DNA of 64,000 nt from Musa acuminata AAA Group (GCF_036884655.1 NC_088345.1:17851001-17915000); one strand, 5' to 3'. Shown: positions 42,401-54,203, counted from the stretch's first letter. Notes: a model not told the origin generated them from the sequence alone. A program made the numbers and translations.

Positions 42401-43814
42401 CTTATTGTTAAAACTGCCCTCTTGTACTCTGGTGTGTGGGATTGTCTGGACCTTTACCAGAAATGGTAAAGGGTATGTGCTTACAGCCCGCTCTATGGGA
42501 TATTCTGGACCTTTGCCAGAAATGATAAAGGGTATGTGCTTAGAGCCTGCGATGCTCTGCCGGCCCCCTCTGACTTCACCTAGACGTGGGTGGATGGAGC
42601 TCCCAGACGTGGGAGACTTTTGTCAGGTGGTCATTCAGAAATGGATGAATCACATTCTGACTGAGATCCCACTACACCTTCTATATGTTTGATATGACAT
42701 CCAGAGTTTTGGTGAGTTGTTTCTGTTCATGCTCTGGATAAGAATGATATGATTGCAACGTCAAGGACGACGTTTGAGCTTCTGTACGGTATTTTTTTTT
42801 GATATGCTCTGAAATGCTTCATTCACTGATGATTTTTGCTTCGAAATGTTCCATATGCCGTTGATATGCTTCGGAACATTTTATCTGCCATTGATATGCT
42901 CCAATTACTCTGTGCTCCATTTGCTATGTACTGATATATTCTGAAATGTCCTATCTGCCATTGATATGCTCCAATTACTCGGTGCTCCATTTGTTATGAA
43001 TTGATATGTTCTGAAATGTCTTATTTGCCATTGATATGCTCCAATTACTCTGGGCTTCATTTGCTATGAACTGATATGTTCTGAATTGTCCTATCTGCCA
43101 TTGATATGCTCCAATTACTCTATGCTCCATTTGTTATGAATCAAATATGTTTTGAATGATATGATACATATGATTTTGTATCTAATGAGATGGTATCCTT
43201 GAGAATTCTTGTATTCTGCCTTGCATTATGATATTTTACTTATTTGAAACTGTTCCTTTTGTTCTGAATTTGCTTTGTTACTTGCTGAGCTGTTTTTAGC
43301 TCACTTCGTTGTTATATAAATCTTTCTGGTCAGCTTGTCACTCTTTGAGATGATTGAATCGGGCTGAGGCAGTGGAGAGCTATTCAGAATTATGGGCAAG
43401 TCTTGTTGGTTGGTATGCTATTGTTGTATAAGCATATTTTGTATGTAATGAAATGTTGTTGATGAATCGAAATGGATATACTGTGTAAAAGTGTTAGAAG
43501 ATCTCTCTTATTTGGAATTTCGGAATGTTAAGTCTAATTTATGACGATATGAACTTGTGGTGAATAGTTGGAGTTCTGATTGTATAATTTATTTAGCTGG
43601 TGGATTTATAAATATTGTTCATGTTTGTCAAGTTGGCTTGGGTTGCCATAAATGTGAATTATCGAGTGATGTGATATATGATTATAAACTACACAGGTTT
43701 TATAGATGCGAATTTGATAGAATGTTTGCAGAGTCCTCAAATGTTAGTTTGGATCCTGGATTGGTTTGTGATGAAATTGTTTTAAATATCATGGATATTT
43801 TGAGGGGGCGTGAT
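39492..43814 (+). repeat. Gypsy B 5' LTR (4,323 bp)
   Basis: In order: an AT-rich start; a purine-rich region at 39690-41310 of GAAGAA runs alternating with CTGCAGCTGCGG-type GC-rich repeats and stem-loops; an ordinary AT-rich part; the conserved LTR block (about 42430-42660); a minisatellite (42790-43140); and the terminus. The complementary strand of the purine-rich part is open for 546 codons of Ser, Leu, Pro and Phe. This is base bias, not a recognisable protein. Confidence 0.92.
39658..40694. repeat. Six stem-loops with a shared 9-11 bp stem in the B 5' LTR
   Basis: The stem CCTCTGTTTCC...GGAAACAGAGG occurs at 39658-39680 (shorter, loop about 5), 39850-39878, 40080-40108, 40208-40235, 40557-40585 and 40667-40694, with loops of 6-7 bases such as TGCAGGT and TGCAGA. 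Four are perfectly or almost perfectly paired; 40080 and 40667 each have one mismatch. They sit within units of about 460-475 bp that repeat through this region, and the 3' LTR has the same set. Confidence 0.85.
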
Positions 43815-45460
43815 AGAGGTGGTATCAGAGCATGGTTTGAGGATTACTGAAATATTTGATATGTTGATGTGCAAAATATATTGAGGTCTAATGAACTTTA
43901 GTGATTGGGGGAAATTTTTCTTTGGTGCATTTTAGGAATCTAGAATGATAAGGACATTTGGTCCTCCTATTTCATTTGTTTCTGATTAATTAAGTGGGAT
44001 GAAAGGGTTGATCGAAGATATTGAATCAGAGTGGCGCTGTAGAAGCATGGTGCACCCAATTTCATTGGTGGTTGAAAAACGGGTGATGCAAACAGAGAAG
44101 ATATTTGACGTACAAAATTGTTCTGATGATTGAAAGATTTTTTTTTGCCACCTTATATTGGAAGTAGAGGTTGATCATTAATGGCAACAATGAAAAGAAT
44201 TTTTGGAGAATCGATGGCAAGAATGATAAGGACAAGTTTACCAATAAAAATATGATTAGAAATGAATTAGAAAGTGTTAACAAGAGGGTCGAGACATTTG
44301 GATTTGAAAAGGGAAGTCATCACAAAAGACTCAATCATGTGTGAATTGCAAGTTAAATTATGAAACAAGTTTGTGTTGGTGGGTGACTGGAGTCTATTTG
44401 CTTGTAGAAAGTTGGATCATAAAACAAAAGACTGCCATTTGAACAAGAAGAAAGAGTCACTGCCTCATAAATCATCAGCCCATGTCAGAGTGTATGCTAT
44501 CACTGAATATGATTCTAAAACTTCTGAATTAGTGGTCGAAGGTATTATGCATGTTTATGAAAGAATGCAAATATTTGTTTGAACATGGGTTCTATCTATG
44601 ATTTGATTCGTAACATGTTGCCTATCACTTGGGTATTCAACCTAGACCACTGTATTATGTGATATATGTAAAATACGACCATTGGAGATTCTTTGATAAC
44701 GAACTTGAATCTGGTCCTCTTGTCTGATTTTTATTGGAGAACTTGAACTTTTTGTTGATTTAGTTCTCCTAGAGATTTGGAGTTTTGATACTATACTTGG
44801 TATGGATTGACTATCTTCCTATCATACCAGTATGGATTGGTATATAACAAATGATCAGTTTTTGTACATTTGATCAGCCGATCTTTTATTTTCAAAGTAT
44901 TGGACATGATTTATCTCCTTGCCTAATGTATCCCAGAATGACTTGCTTGGATTACCTCCAAACGTGACTTTGCTTTTGATTCGGTCTTTGGGACAATCCC
45001 AATATCTAAGCCTCTCTGCAGAATGATATCATTTGAGTAAGTGGAATTAGAAAAACAACTATAAGGATTATTAAATGAGTATTTTATTTGGCTTAATATT
45101 TTATCATGGGGTGCTATGGTGTTAGTTAAAAATATGGATGGAACATTGAGGCTTTGTATTGATTATGGATAGTTGAATCAGGTGATCATCAAAAATGAGT
45201 ATTTTTTGAAGTAACGACTTGCTTGATTAATTACAGGGTGCACAAGTATTTTTAGAAATTGATTGAAGGTCGGGTTACCGTCTATTGAGGATCAAGGAGG
45301 AGAATATTTCGGTCACTCTTAGATAATTATGTCATTATCTTGTATTGATGAAATTATTTGAGAGCAGGAGGAGGAAATAAAGATATCATAATCCTTATCT
45401 TTTCGTCGATTGAGCTATGATCAATTTAGAGGACTAAATTTTCTTTTAATGAGGGGAGAG
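43815..45460 (+). pseudogene. Gypsy B interior: gag, protease, RT and chromodomain scraps
   Basis: The start MIRTFGPPISF (43947) is followed by a stop. VEKRVMQTEKIFDVQNCSDD leads straight into the same gag deletion as gypsy C (near 44160-44210), then the knuckle FACRKLDHKTKDCHLNKK. Protease and RT pieces are full of stops ([21 protein letters not shown]). After RT fingers the sequence jumps at about 45305 to the chromodomain tail (EEEIKIS, then YPYLF in another frame), so RT palm, RNase H and integrase are gone. The polypurine tract AATGAGGGGAGAG is at 45448-45460. Confidence 0.85.
43820..43831 (+). other. Primer-binding site of gypsy B
   Basis: TGGTATCAGAGC followed by ATGGTTTGAGG lies five bases past the LTR end. 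It is of initiator-Met tRNA type and intact. Confidence 0.9.
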
Positions 45461-48400
45461 TGTAATATCCCTCACTTTTAAAAATTATTAATAAGGATTT
45501 ATATGAAAATTTGAGGACCTATATGTAAATATAAAAATTTTAAGGACTAAACTGCTCAGTTGCAAAATGAAAAGAAAATAAAGAAAACCAAAAATTTCGG
45601 TTTTATCCCACCGCCTCCCATGCACTCTCTGTTTCTCGAAACAGAGAGGAGCGGTGGGGCGTGAGGAGAGAAGAAAGAAGAAGAAGAGGGAAAAGAAGAG
45701 AGGAGGAAGAGGGAGAAGAGAAGAAAAGAAGAAAAGAAGAAGAAGAAGAAGAGAGGGAAGATGGAGAGGAGAGGGAGAGGCAGCAGCAGCAGCTAGGGCT
45801 GCTGCACCTCTGTTTCCCGCAGGTGGAAACAAAGGAGAGTATGTGTGGGGCATTGGGGAGAAGAAGAAGAAGAAGAAGAAGAAGAAGAAGAAGAAGAAGA
45901 GAGGAGGATAGCTGCAGCAAGGCTTCAGTGAGGAGGTGTGTGGTGTTGGGGAGGAAAAGGGAAGAGGAGAAGAAGAGAAGGAGAAGAAGAGGGAAAAGAG
46001 AGGGACGAGGGAGAGGAGTGAGAGGTGGCAGCAGCTAGGGCTGCAGCACCTCTGTTTCCTGCAGGTGGAAACAGAGGAGAGGTGAGGGGCGTTCGAAGAG
46101 GAGAAGAAGAAGAAGAGGAAGAGAAGAAGAAGAGGAAGCAGGAGAAGAGGTTGTGATACGTCTGTTTCCTGTAGAGGAAACAGAGGAGAGGGTGTGTGTG
46201 ACGCTGGGGAAGAAGGGGCTGCAGCTGCAACGATGGCAGCTTTAGCTGGAAGAGAAGAAGAAGAGGAAGATGAGCAGGGGAGGAAGAAGAGTTTGCAGCC
46301 GTGGCTGCGGCTGCGACTGCAGCAGTTGCAGCGTGGAGAGAAGAAGAAGAAGAAGAAGAAGAGAGGAGGATAGCTGCGGTAAGGATGTAGCGAGGAGGTG
46401 TGTGGCATTGGGGAGGAAAAGGGAAGAGGAGAAGAAGAGAAGGAGAAGAAGAGGGAAAAGAGAGGGACGAGGGAGAGGAGCGAGAGGTGGCAGCAGCTAG
46501 GGCTGCAGCACCTCTGTTTCCTTCAGGTGGAAACAGAGGAGAGGTGTGGGGCATTCGAAGAGGAGAATAAGAAGAAGAGGAAGAGAAGAAGAAGAGGAAG
46601 CAGGAGAAGAGGTTGTGATACCTCTGTTTCCTGTATAGGAAACAGAGGAGAGGGTGTGTGTGACGCGAGGGAAGAAGGGGCTGCAGCTGCGGCGATGGCA
46701 GCTGCAGCTGGAAGAGAAGAAGAAGAGGAAGATGAGCAGGGGAGGAAGAAGAGGTTGCGGCCGTGGCTGCGGCCACGACTGTAGCAGTTGCAGCGAGGAG
46801 AGAAGAAGAAGAAAGGAAGGAGAAGGAAGAGGAGAAGGGAAAGAAGTAGCTGCGGTTGCGGCAGTGGCAGCTACAGCTGTGGCAGGGAAAGAGAAAAAGG
46901 AAAGGAAGAAGAAGAGAAAGGGAAGGAGAGGAAGAAGAGAGGAAGAGGAGAAGGGGCTGCGGCTGCGGCGATGGCAGCTGCAGTTGGAAGAGAAGAAGGA
47001 GAGGAAGATGAGCAGGGGAGGAAGAAGAGGCTGCGGCCGTGGCTGAGGCTGCGACTGCAGCAGTGCAGCTGGGAAAGAAAAGAAAGGAAAGGGGGAAAAA
47101 GGGGCTGCAGAAGGGATTGCGGCCACAGCGGCAGCGACTGCGTATGCAGTAGCTGTGTTTGCGAAAGAAGAGGAGGAAGGAAGTAGTGTAGTGGAAGGGG
47201 CAGCGATTGTGGCAGCGATAGCGGTGGCGGCTGGGGCAGTTGCGTTTGGGAAAGAAAACGAAGGAATGAGCGTAAGAGAGAGTAGGTGACTATGCCTCTA
47301 TGTTCTGCATGAGCTACAGTTGTGAAGGAAAAGTAGAATGATTTGGGCTGACACCTTCTTTGGATCTTTGGATCAAAATCTTTGAAAGGCAAGTGTTCTG
47401 ATCCTTTATTTTGCAAGCTTTCTAATCTTTCCTATTGCAAGTGTCCTGATCTTTCCTTACCGTAATTTTACTGCTACATTTGTTTTGAATATGAGGAACT
47501 TTAAATTGTTCTAGCCTTTCATTTGATATATCTCCTGTTTAGACGTAACGATTCGAATCTATGCAACTTCTGATATTCTGACCCTTCTACTTTGTTATGG
47601 CTATAACTTCATGTATTGACCTCTGATTTGGACAAAACTTATTTGATCAGAATATAGACTCATAAAACTTTGTTTTGATAGCTTATTTTAAGAATTCGGA
47701 GTAAGTTTGTCTGCCCAAACTTCTATTTCAAATGAGCCTACAGATTCTGCAAAATAGGGATCGTAATTTCTGACCTTTTGATACTGAACTGCTTATAAGT
47801 CCCAGTTGCAAACATTAATTTATTCAAAGCTTATTTCATTGGAAACTAGACTTGTAGATCTTTCTTTGATACCTGGATTGAAAGATTTAGAGTCCAATTG
47901 CCTGCCCAGTTTTCTGTTGAAACCAACCATGTGAATTCTGTAAAATTGAGATTTGTTCTTTGATCTTGGGTTACTAAATCTATTGTAACTCTTTGTTGGA
48001 AACTTCGATTCATACGAGTCTTGTTTTATCTGAAAACAAATTGAAATATCTTTCCAATGAAATATTTCTGAGTAAATTGGAGCACGAATGATAGTTTGAA
48101 TTATTTGTTCAATGTGCCTCTTGTATTCTGCCAGAAATCGAGCTTTGGTCGATTTCTAATATTCTGGTTTCATTCCTTTGGATATTAAATTCTTCTAACC
48201 TTCTTATTTGAATTGAGCTAAATATGATTGATTGGATTCCCTATATACTCTTGCTTCCATTTCATTCCTAATATGAATACATTTGTGAGAGATTTGTTCC
48301 TTGCATCATATTGTCTTGAAAAGGCACATGTACGTTTTGTTGTTCCGCGTGTGCTTCCGATATATGCTACTTATTGTTAAAACTGCCCTCTTGTACTATG

Positions 48401-49784
48401 GTGTGTGGGATTGTCTGGACCTTTGCCCGAAATGGTAAAGGGTATTTGCTTACTGCCCGCTCTGTGGGATATTCTGGACCTTTGCCAGAAATGGTAAAGG
48501 GTATGTGCTTAGAGCCTGCGATGCTCTACCGGCCCCCTCTGACTTCACCTATACGTGGGTGGATGGAGCTCCCAAACGTGGGAGACTTTTGTCAGGTGGT
48601 CATTCAGAAATGGATGAATCACATTCTGACTGAGATCCCACTACACCTTCTATATGTTTGATATGACATCCAGAGTTTTGGTGAGTTGTTTCTGTTCATG
48701 CTCTGGATAAGAATGATATGATTACAACGTCAAGGACGACGTTTGAGCTTCTGTACGGTATTTGTTTTTGATATGCTCTGAAATGCTTCATTCACTGATG
48801 ATTTTTGCTTCGAAATGTTCCATATGCCGTTGTTATGCTTCGGAACATTTTATCTGCCATTGATATGCTCCAATTACTCTGTGCTCCATTTGCTATGAAC
48901 TGATATGTTCTTAAATGTCCTATCTGCCATTGATATTCTCCAATTACTCTGTGCTCCATTTGCTATGAACTGATATATTTTGAAATATCCTATTTGCCAT
49001 TGATATGCTCCAATTACTCTGTGCTCCATTTGCTATGAACTGATATGTTCTGAAATGTCCTATCTGCCATTGATATGCTCCAATTACTCTATGCTCCATT
49101 TGTTATGAATCAAATATGTTTTGAATGACATGATACATATGAATTTGTATCTAATGAGATGGTATCCTTGAGAATTCTTGTATTCTGCCTTGCATTATGA
49201 TATCTTACTTGTTTGAAACCATTCCTTTTGTTCTGAATATGCTTTGTTACTTGCTGAGCTGTTTTTACCTTACTCCGTTGTTATATAAATCTTTCAGGTC
49301 AGCTTGTCACTCTTTGAGATGATTGAATCGGGCTGAGGCAGTGGAGAGCTATTCAGAATTATGGGCAAGTCTTGTTGGTTGATATGCTATTGTTGTATAA
49401 GCATATTTTGTATGTAATGAAATGTTGTTGATGAATCGAAATGGATATACTGTGTAAAAGTGTTAGAAGATCTCTCTTATTTGGAATTTCGGAATGTTAA
49501 GTCTAATTTATGACGATATGAACTTGTGGTGAATAGTTGGAGTTCTGATTGTATAATTTATTTAGCTGGTGGATTTATAAATGTTGTTCATGTTTGTCAA
49601 GTTGGCTTGGGTTGCCATAAATATGAATTATCGAGTGATATGATATATGATTATAAACTACACAGGTTTTATAGATGCGAATTTGATAGAATGTTTTCAG
49701 TGTCCTTAAATGTTAGTTTGGATCCTGGATTGGTTTGTGATGAAATTATTTTAAATATCATGGATATTTTGAGGGGGCGTGATA
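45461..49784 (+). repeat. Gypsy B 3' LTR (4,324 bp)
   Basis: It pairs with 39492-43814; differences are scattered substitutions and changed GAA-run lengths. Stem-loops are at 45625-45648 (11-bp perfect stem, 2-base loop), 45807-45835, 46049-46077, 46159-46186, 46511-46539 and 46621-46648. A second inverted repeat, CTGCAGCTGC/GCAGCTGCAG, is at 46681-46707. The conserved block is at about 48480-48650 and the minisatellite at 48770-49110. Confidence 0.92.
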
Positions 49785-49989
49785 TGAATCCACGACCCAA
49801 AGCCTTCTGTCAATATGTCGACCGATCCACCGGCCTGACGTCCAATCTTCTAACATGTTCCTCCGACCCAACATGATTTTCCTGCTTTAATTGTCTCATC
49901 CTGATCGAAGCATCCTGCATCACTCAAAATGTAGATTAAAACATAAACATATATCGATTGGTTTCATCATCAAAATCCGAGATTCAATA
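49785..49989 (-). repeat. Array K LTR3, second part
   Basis: After TGAAT the sequence CCACGACCCAAAGCCTTCTG matches LTR1 at about 17430 and runs to GATTCAATA. It closes LTR3. The following base begins int3 without a polypurine tract. Confidence 0.88.
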
Positions 49990-51225
49990 ATTAATTTTAT
50001 AATTCTTTTTTTCATCAATTTTCAAATCATGACAAAGGATAAAATAACAAAGATGAAAAATTAAGTCATGAATGTCAAAACAATTTTTCATCATGAATAT
50101 TTTATCATTGCATGCATCATTATCATAGGTTGAAGTATTACATGCATAATATCAAATCATCATTCATAATTACATTAATATTTCAATCATTATTTCAATC
50201 ATAAAAAATGAAAGATCAAGTCTAACATTTGAGAAATCAAGAGAAACCATGATTCATTTTAACAAATCTCTTCTTAAATAATTAACAAAAAGTATTCTTA
50301 GGAGATCATGATATAGATAAAATTCATTTAACCTTGTAAGAGAACAAGATCTCAATTCTTGCATATAAAATCTCTCAATTCATTATGAATCATAAAAATT
50401 ATAATTCTGAAAAATTATAATTCAATTAGATAGTAGATAGCAAAAAGAAACAAGGAGAAAATGATTTTTATTCATAGAAAGATTTCAAGTATCAAGTATC
50501 GAGAAATCAAGATCATGAATTGAATTATTTTTTTTTTTAGTAAATGACAAAGAGAAACATCAGAGATCAAATAAGAGATCTTGATTCATAAAAGATTTCA
50601 TGTTATAAATCTCGAAAAATCAAGATAAAGCTCATTTAAATTCAAATCGTCACATCAAAATTATTTTCAAGAGATTCATAAAATAATATATTTAGATTCG
50701 TTAATCTCTCCTTTTTGAAAACTGATGAATTAGAGAAAAAGAAATTTTTGAAGGAGAACATTTCTTCTTTTTACTTGTTTCAATTCATGTGATTTATTTC
50801 ATATGAGCATTCCTTTGTCATTTATACCAAACAAAAATATGCATCACTTTTAAAAACGAAAAAGCCACTTTAATTACAATAGAAAATGATAATACATAAA
50901 TCGTAAAAATCATCATGCATAATTTCGAAAGATAAACTAATTAAGCATGATCTCAAATCATCATTACATTTTCATTAAGATATCAAGCATGGTTTCAATC
51001 AAAATTGGAAATCATCAAGATACACATTATTTTTTCTTGAAAAACATACATGAGATTATAATTAGATTTAAATCTAATATTTTATTTCTTTATCATAAAA
51101 CATATAATTTTTATTATCATTTTCTAAATTACTAGCATGATTTTTTAGCATTTTCATTACATTATTAAAAATACAATTTTCAAGAAAAATAATTAAACTA
51201 AATTAAAAATAACTCATGAAAAGCA
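49990..51225 (-). other. int3 non-coding AT-rich tract
   Basis: No pol domain is visible. The stretch directly after LTR3 is ATTAATTTTATAATTC, where int1 and copia A have a polypurine tract, so the 3' end of this interior is deleted up to a point matching TCATGACAAAGG (18430 in int1). Recurrent phrases resemble those of int1 and int2. Confidence 0.72.
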
Positions 51226-52167
51226 TCATATAATTTTGAAATAAACTAAGGGCATTTTGATTACCTCATCGTCGAAAGCCGTTAAGATGTAGTTTGCCAC
51301 CTCGCTTTTGTTGATTTTCTCCTCATCTTCGGAGGAGCTCGATTCGTCTTTTGATAACTTCTTCTTGTGTTTATAGCAAGTAGTTCCGTTCTTTTTATTC
51401 TTTAATTTTTGTTTCATGAGCTTTTTAAATTTCATAATAAGGAGTTCAAGTTCACCATCACTTGAGCTTATGCTCGAGTGGTCTTCAATTGTTCTAAGTC
51501 TGAAATCCTTTCTGTTCTTTGGAAGGTTGTCCTTAAGTTTATTTCGTGCCATATTAGTCATTTTATAGGTCATTAAAGACCCAATAAGTTCTTCAAACAA
51601 AAGAGTATTCAAAATTTTTTATTCTTGAATAGCCATTACTTTCGAATTCTAATTTTTAGAAAGTGATCATAAAACTTTACTAACAAGTTCAAAATTTGAA
51701 AAAGTTTTACCAAGAGTTTTTAAACCATTAACAACATCTGTAAAATGGGTGTACATGTCAACAATGGTTTCGCTCGGCTTCATTTGAAATAGTTCAAAAT
51801 TGTGCATCAAAAAGTTGATTTTCAAATCTTTAACTTTGCTAGTGCCTTCATGTGTGATTTTAAGAGTATGCCAAATATCATGCGCGGCTTCATAAATAGA
51901 AACACGATTAAATTCATTTTTGTCTAAGGCGCAAAATAGAGCATTCATAGCCTTTGCATTTAGAGAAAAAACATTCTTCTCCAAATTATTCCAATGGTTT
52001 ATTGGAAGAGAAGACCTTCGAAAATCATTTTCAACAATATTCCATAAATTTAAATCCAAGGAAAGCAAGAAAACTGTCATTCAAGTTTTCCAATATATGT
52101 AGTCCGTCCCATTGAACAACGGAGGATGAATGAGAGAGTGACCCTCTTGAAAGCCAAAAAGAGCCAT
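51226..52167 (-). pseudogene. int3 copia gag pseudogene
   Basis: The start is MALFGFQEGHSLIHPPLFNG, with a stop after YIYWKT, then MTVFLLSLDLNLWNIVE, FSLNAKAMNALFCALDKNEF and SETIVDMYTHFTDVVNGLK to LVSKVL-stop (51667). After a broken stretch, FEELIGSLMTYKMTNMARNK continues to SSSSEDEEKINKSEVANYI and IKMPLVYFKII. The 3' end matches int1 and int2, and the zinc knuckle is reduced to TTCYKHKKK. Confidence 0.86.
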
Positions 52168-52204
52168 TTCTCTTGGGTGTTAAACTAAATGAGAAATGAA
52201 AGCG

Positions 52205-52216
52205 GCTCTGATACCA
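52205..52216 (-). other. Primer-binding site, int3
   Basis: TGGTATCAGAGC on the minus strand lies two bases inside LTR4. Confidence 0.9.
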
Positions 52217-52218
52217 AT

Positions 52219-52924
52219 TGTTACGAACAAGTCGACACTAAGAGGGGGGTTGAATTAGTGCAGCGATAAAAACGTCGGTTCTAAAAGTGTTTTGTACAAT
52301 AAAAACCAAACTCAGAAGATAACTTGAAATTCAATGCTTGTTCGTTATCTTAGGCATGGTAAAAGCATAATAAAGAGGAAAGATAGTTTGCTATAAAAGT
52401 GAATTGCAAGAAGGAAACGCAAACCAGATTTTTATAGTAGTTCGGTCGTTGTGACCTACATCCACTCCATCGATTCCTCTTCTGTCAAGACCACCAGCAT
52501 CCACTATTGATCTTCCTTTAATAGGCGAAGATCAACCTCCTTCTTACACCACTCTTCTCATTTTCACGGGTTTAGGAGGCAACCTTTACAAGCACTCACT
52601 CCTCTCTCAAACTATTCTAACACTTAGACTAGAAGAGGAGGATTCTCATAAGAGATTACTACAGCGTTTTTCCCTTTTTAAATTCTCTATGCTTGTGTAT
52701 CTTAACCAGGGATGAGAGGGGTGTTTATAGGCCTCAAGTTGATTCAAACTTGGAGCCTAAAAATATCTCATCCCGGGTTTCCTGGGTACGGCCGGTACCA
52801 CCGCCTGTGTTAGGTGATGCCACTGCCTATGTCAATCTGACACTAGGCGGTACCACCGCCTGACAAGGGCAGTGCCACTGCTTGCACCCTGCCATTGTGC
52901 GGTATCATCGCCTAGTCTAGGCGG
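52219..52924 (-). repeat. Array K LTR4, left part
   Basis: It starts TGTTACGAACAAGTCGACAC; a TATA-like CTATAAACAC is on the minus strand at 52721-52730, and a GC-rich block GGCGGTACCACCGCC at about 52785-52924. Copia G starts exactly in this block after TAGGCGG. The rest of LTR4 should lie beyond G, outside the window. Confidence 0.85.
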
Positions 52925-54153
52925 TGTTGAATCTAAGATTTTGATGATGAAGTAAATTGTAAATTGTTTGATCTAATCTATATGTTAAGAAAAGTGTGCA
53001 GGATTAACTACGATAGTAGTAAGACATAAACCAGGGTTTGTGCCGGATTCAAGATCGAGGTCTCATTGGGAGTTCGAGAGTTCGACGGAAGTTCGGACGT
53101 TTATCGGAAGTTCTGTCGGAACCAACCGAGAGGTCCAAGAGCTTACCAAAGAAGCTCATCGGAACTCACCAAGAAGATCATTGTAAAGTCCAGGAGCTTG
53201 TCGGGAGTCCACCAGAACATTATTGAATATTCGTTGGAAGTACGCCGGAAGCTCACTGGAAGAGCAATTGTTGCACTAGAACAAGTAGCACTGTAATCAT
53301 GTCTTAGTTATCGTAGTTAGAGCATAAATTAAGTTAGGATTGAGAGATGATCCTACTAACTTAATTAGGGGCCAACTGGGCCCTTAACAGGGCTGAATTG
53401 GGCCGAATTGAGCACCTAATTGAGCCCCTGAATTCTTGGCCGACGGTGGCATCGCTTGGAAAGCAATGCCTCCCAGGATTTCTGGGCAGTGGTACCATCA
53501 GTAGTTATTGCTGCCAGTAGTGGTACCGCCAGAGCTCGGTCTCCAAGCTTTGTCAGGCAGTGGTACCGCTAGGACCCCGAAAATCCGGGATTAGATACTT
53601 TTTGGCTCCATTTTTGAAGCTATTGGGGCCTATGAAAACCGCACCCTTTTCTGCATGAAAGGGCACAAAAAGCATTGAGATAATCTTGAGTTGTTGAGGT
53701 ATAAAAGTATTGTAAACAAGTGCTAGAGTTCTCCTCCTCCCTTTCTATGTTTTGAGATCACTCAAGAGAGGTGTGAGACTTGTAAGGGTTCTCTCCTAAA
53801 CATGTGAAAAGGAGAAAGCGCTGTAAGAGGTAGTTGGTCTTCGCCTATTGAAGGAAGGCCTTTAGTGGACACCGATGACATCGATGGAGGAGGAATCCGA
53901 AAGTGGATGTAGGTCACAAAGACTGAACCATTCTAAATTCTGGTTTGCTTTTTAATTTGTGTAAGTTTCATTACTACAAGCTACATTACCTTCTTACTGC
54001 CTTCTCTATACTCACATACGCTTTCAAGTTAAACTCCTTACGAAACGATTTTCATCGGAATCAGTTTTAATCAAAACGTAGACTTTTGAAATCGTGAAAG
54101 TTTTTTGCTATACTAATTCACCCCCCCTCTTAATGCTGCTCTTGATCCTAACA
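52925..54153 (+). repeat. 5' LTR of copia G (1,229 bp)
   Basis: It runs TGTTGAATCTAAGATT to CTTGATCCTAACA. The GC-rich block at 53445-53595 is decayed. At the place of the TATA box it reads CCTATGAAAACCGCACC (53625-53641), where other LTRs have CCTATAAATACC, so the promoter has probably been lost. Confidence 0.9.
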
Positions 54154-54155
54154 AT

Positions 54156-54167
54156 TGGTATCGGAGC
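54156..54167 (+). other. Primer-binding site of copia G
   Basis: TGGTATCGGAGC, two bases past the LTR end, carries one change (A to G) from the initiator-Met consensus. Confidence 0.88.
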
Positions 54168-54203
54168 AAGGTTCACTCTTGTTTGGTTTAAAGCCCAATA
54201 GAG

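Larger units (their letters stand above)
39492..49784 (+). mobile_element. Ty3/gypsy 'B', Tekay-like, with giant LTRs and gutted interior
   Basis: LTRs are 39492-43814 (4,323 bp) and 45461-49784 (4,324 bp), starting TGTAATATCC and ending GGGGGCGTGATA. The interior is only 1,646 bp, with primer-binding site, gag/protease/RT scraps and a polypurine tract. LTRs make up 84% of the element. It inserted into copia LTR3 with TAAAT/TGAAT flanks. The interior cannot code for any enzyme, yet the structure is complete for transposition in trans. Confidence 0.92.

Noticed and set aside
43557..43850. A 97-codon frame at the end of the B LTR, matched at 49526-49876
   Set aside because: It spans the LTR end and primer-binding site and is duplicated only because both LTRs are; no known domain.
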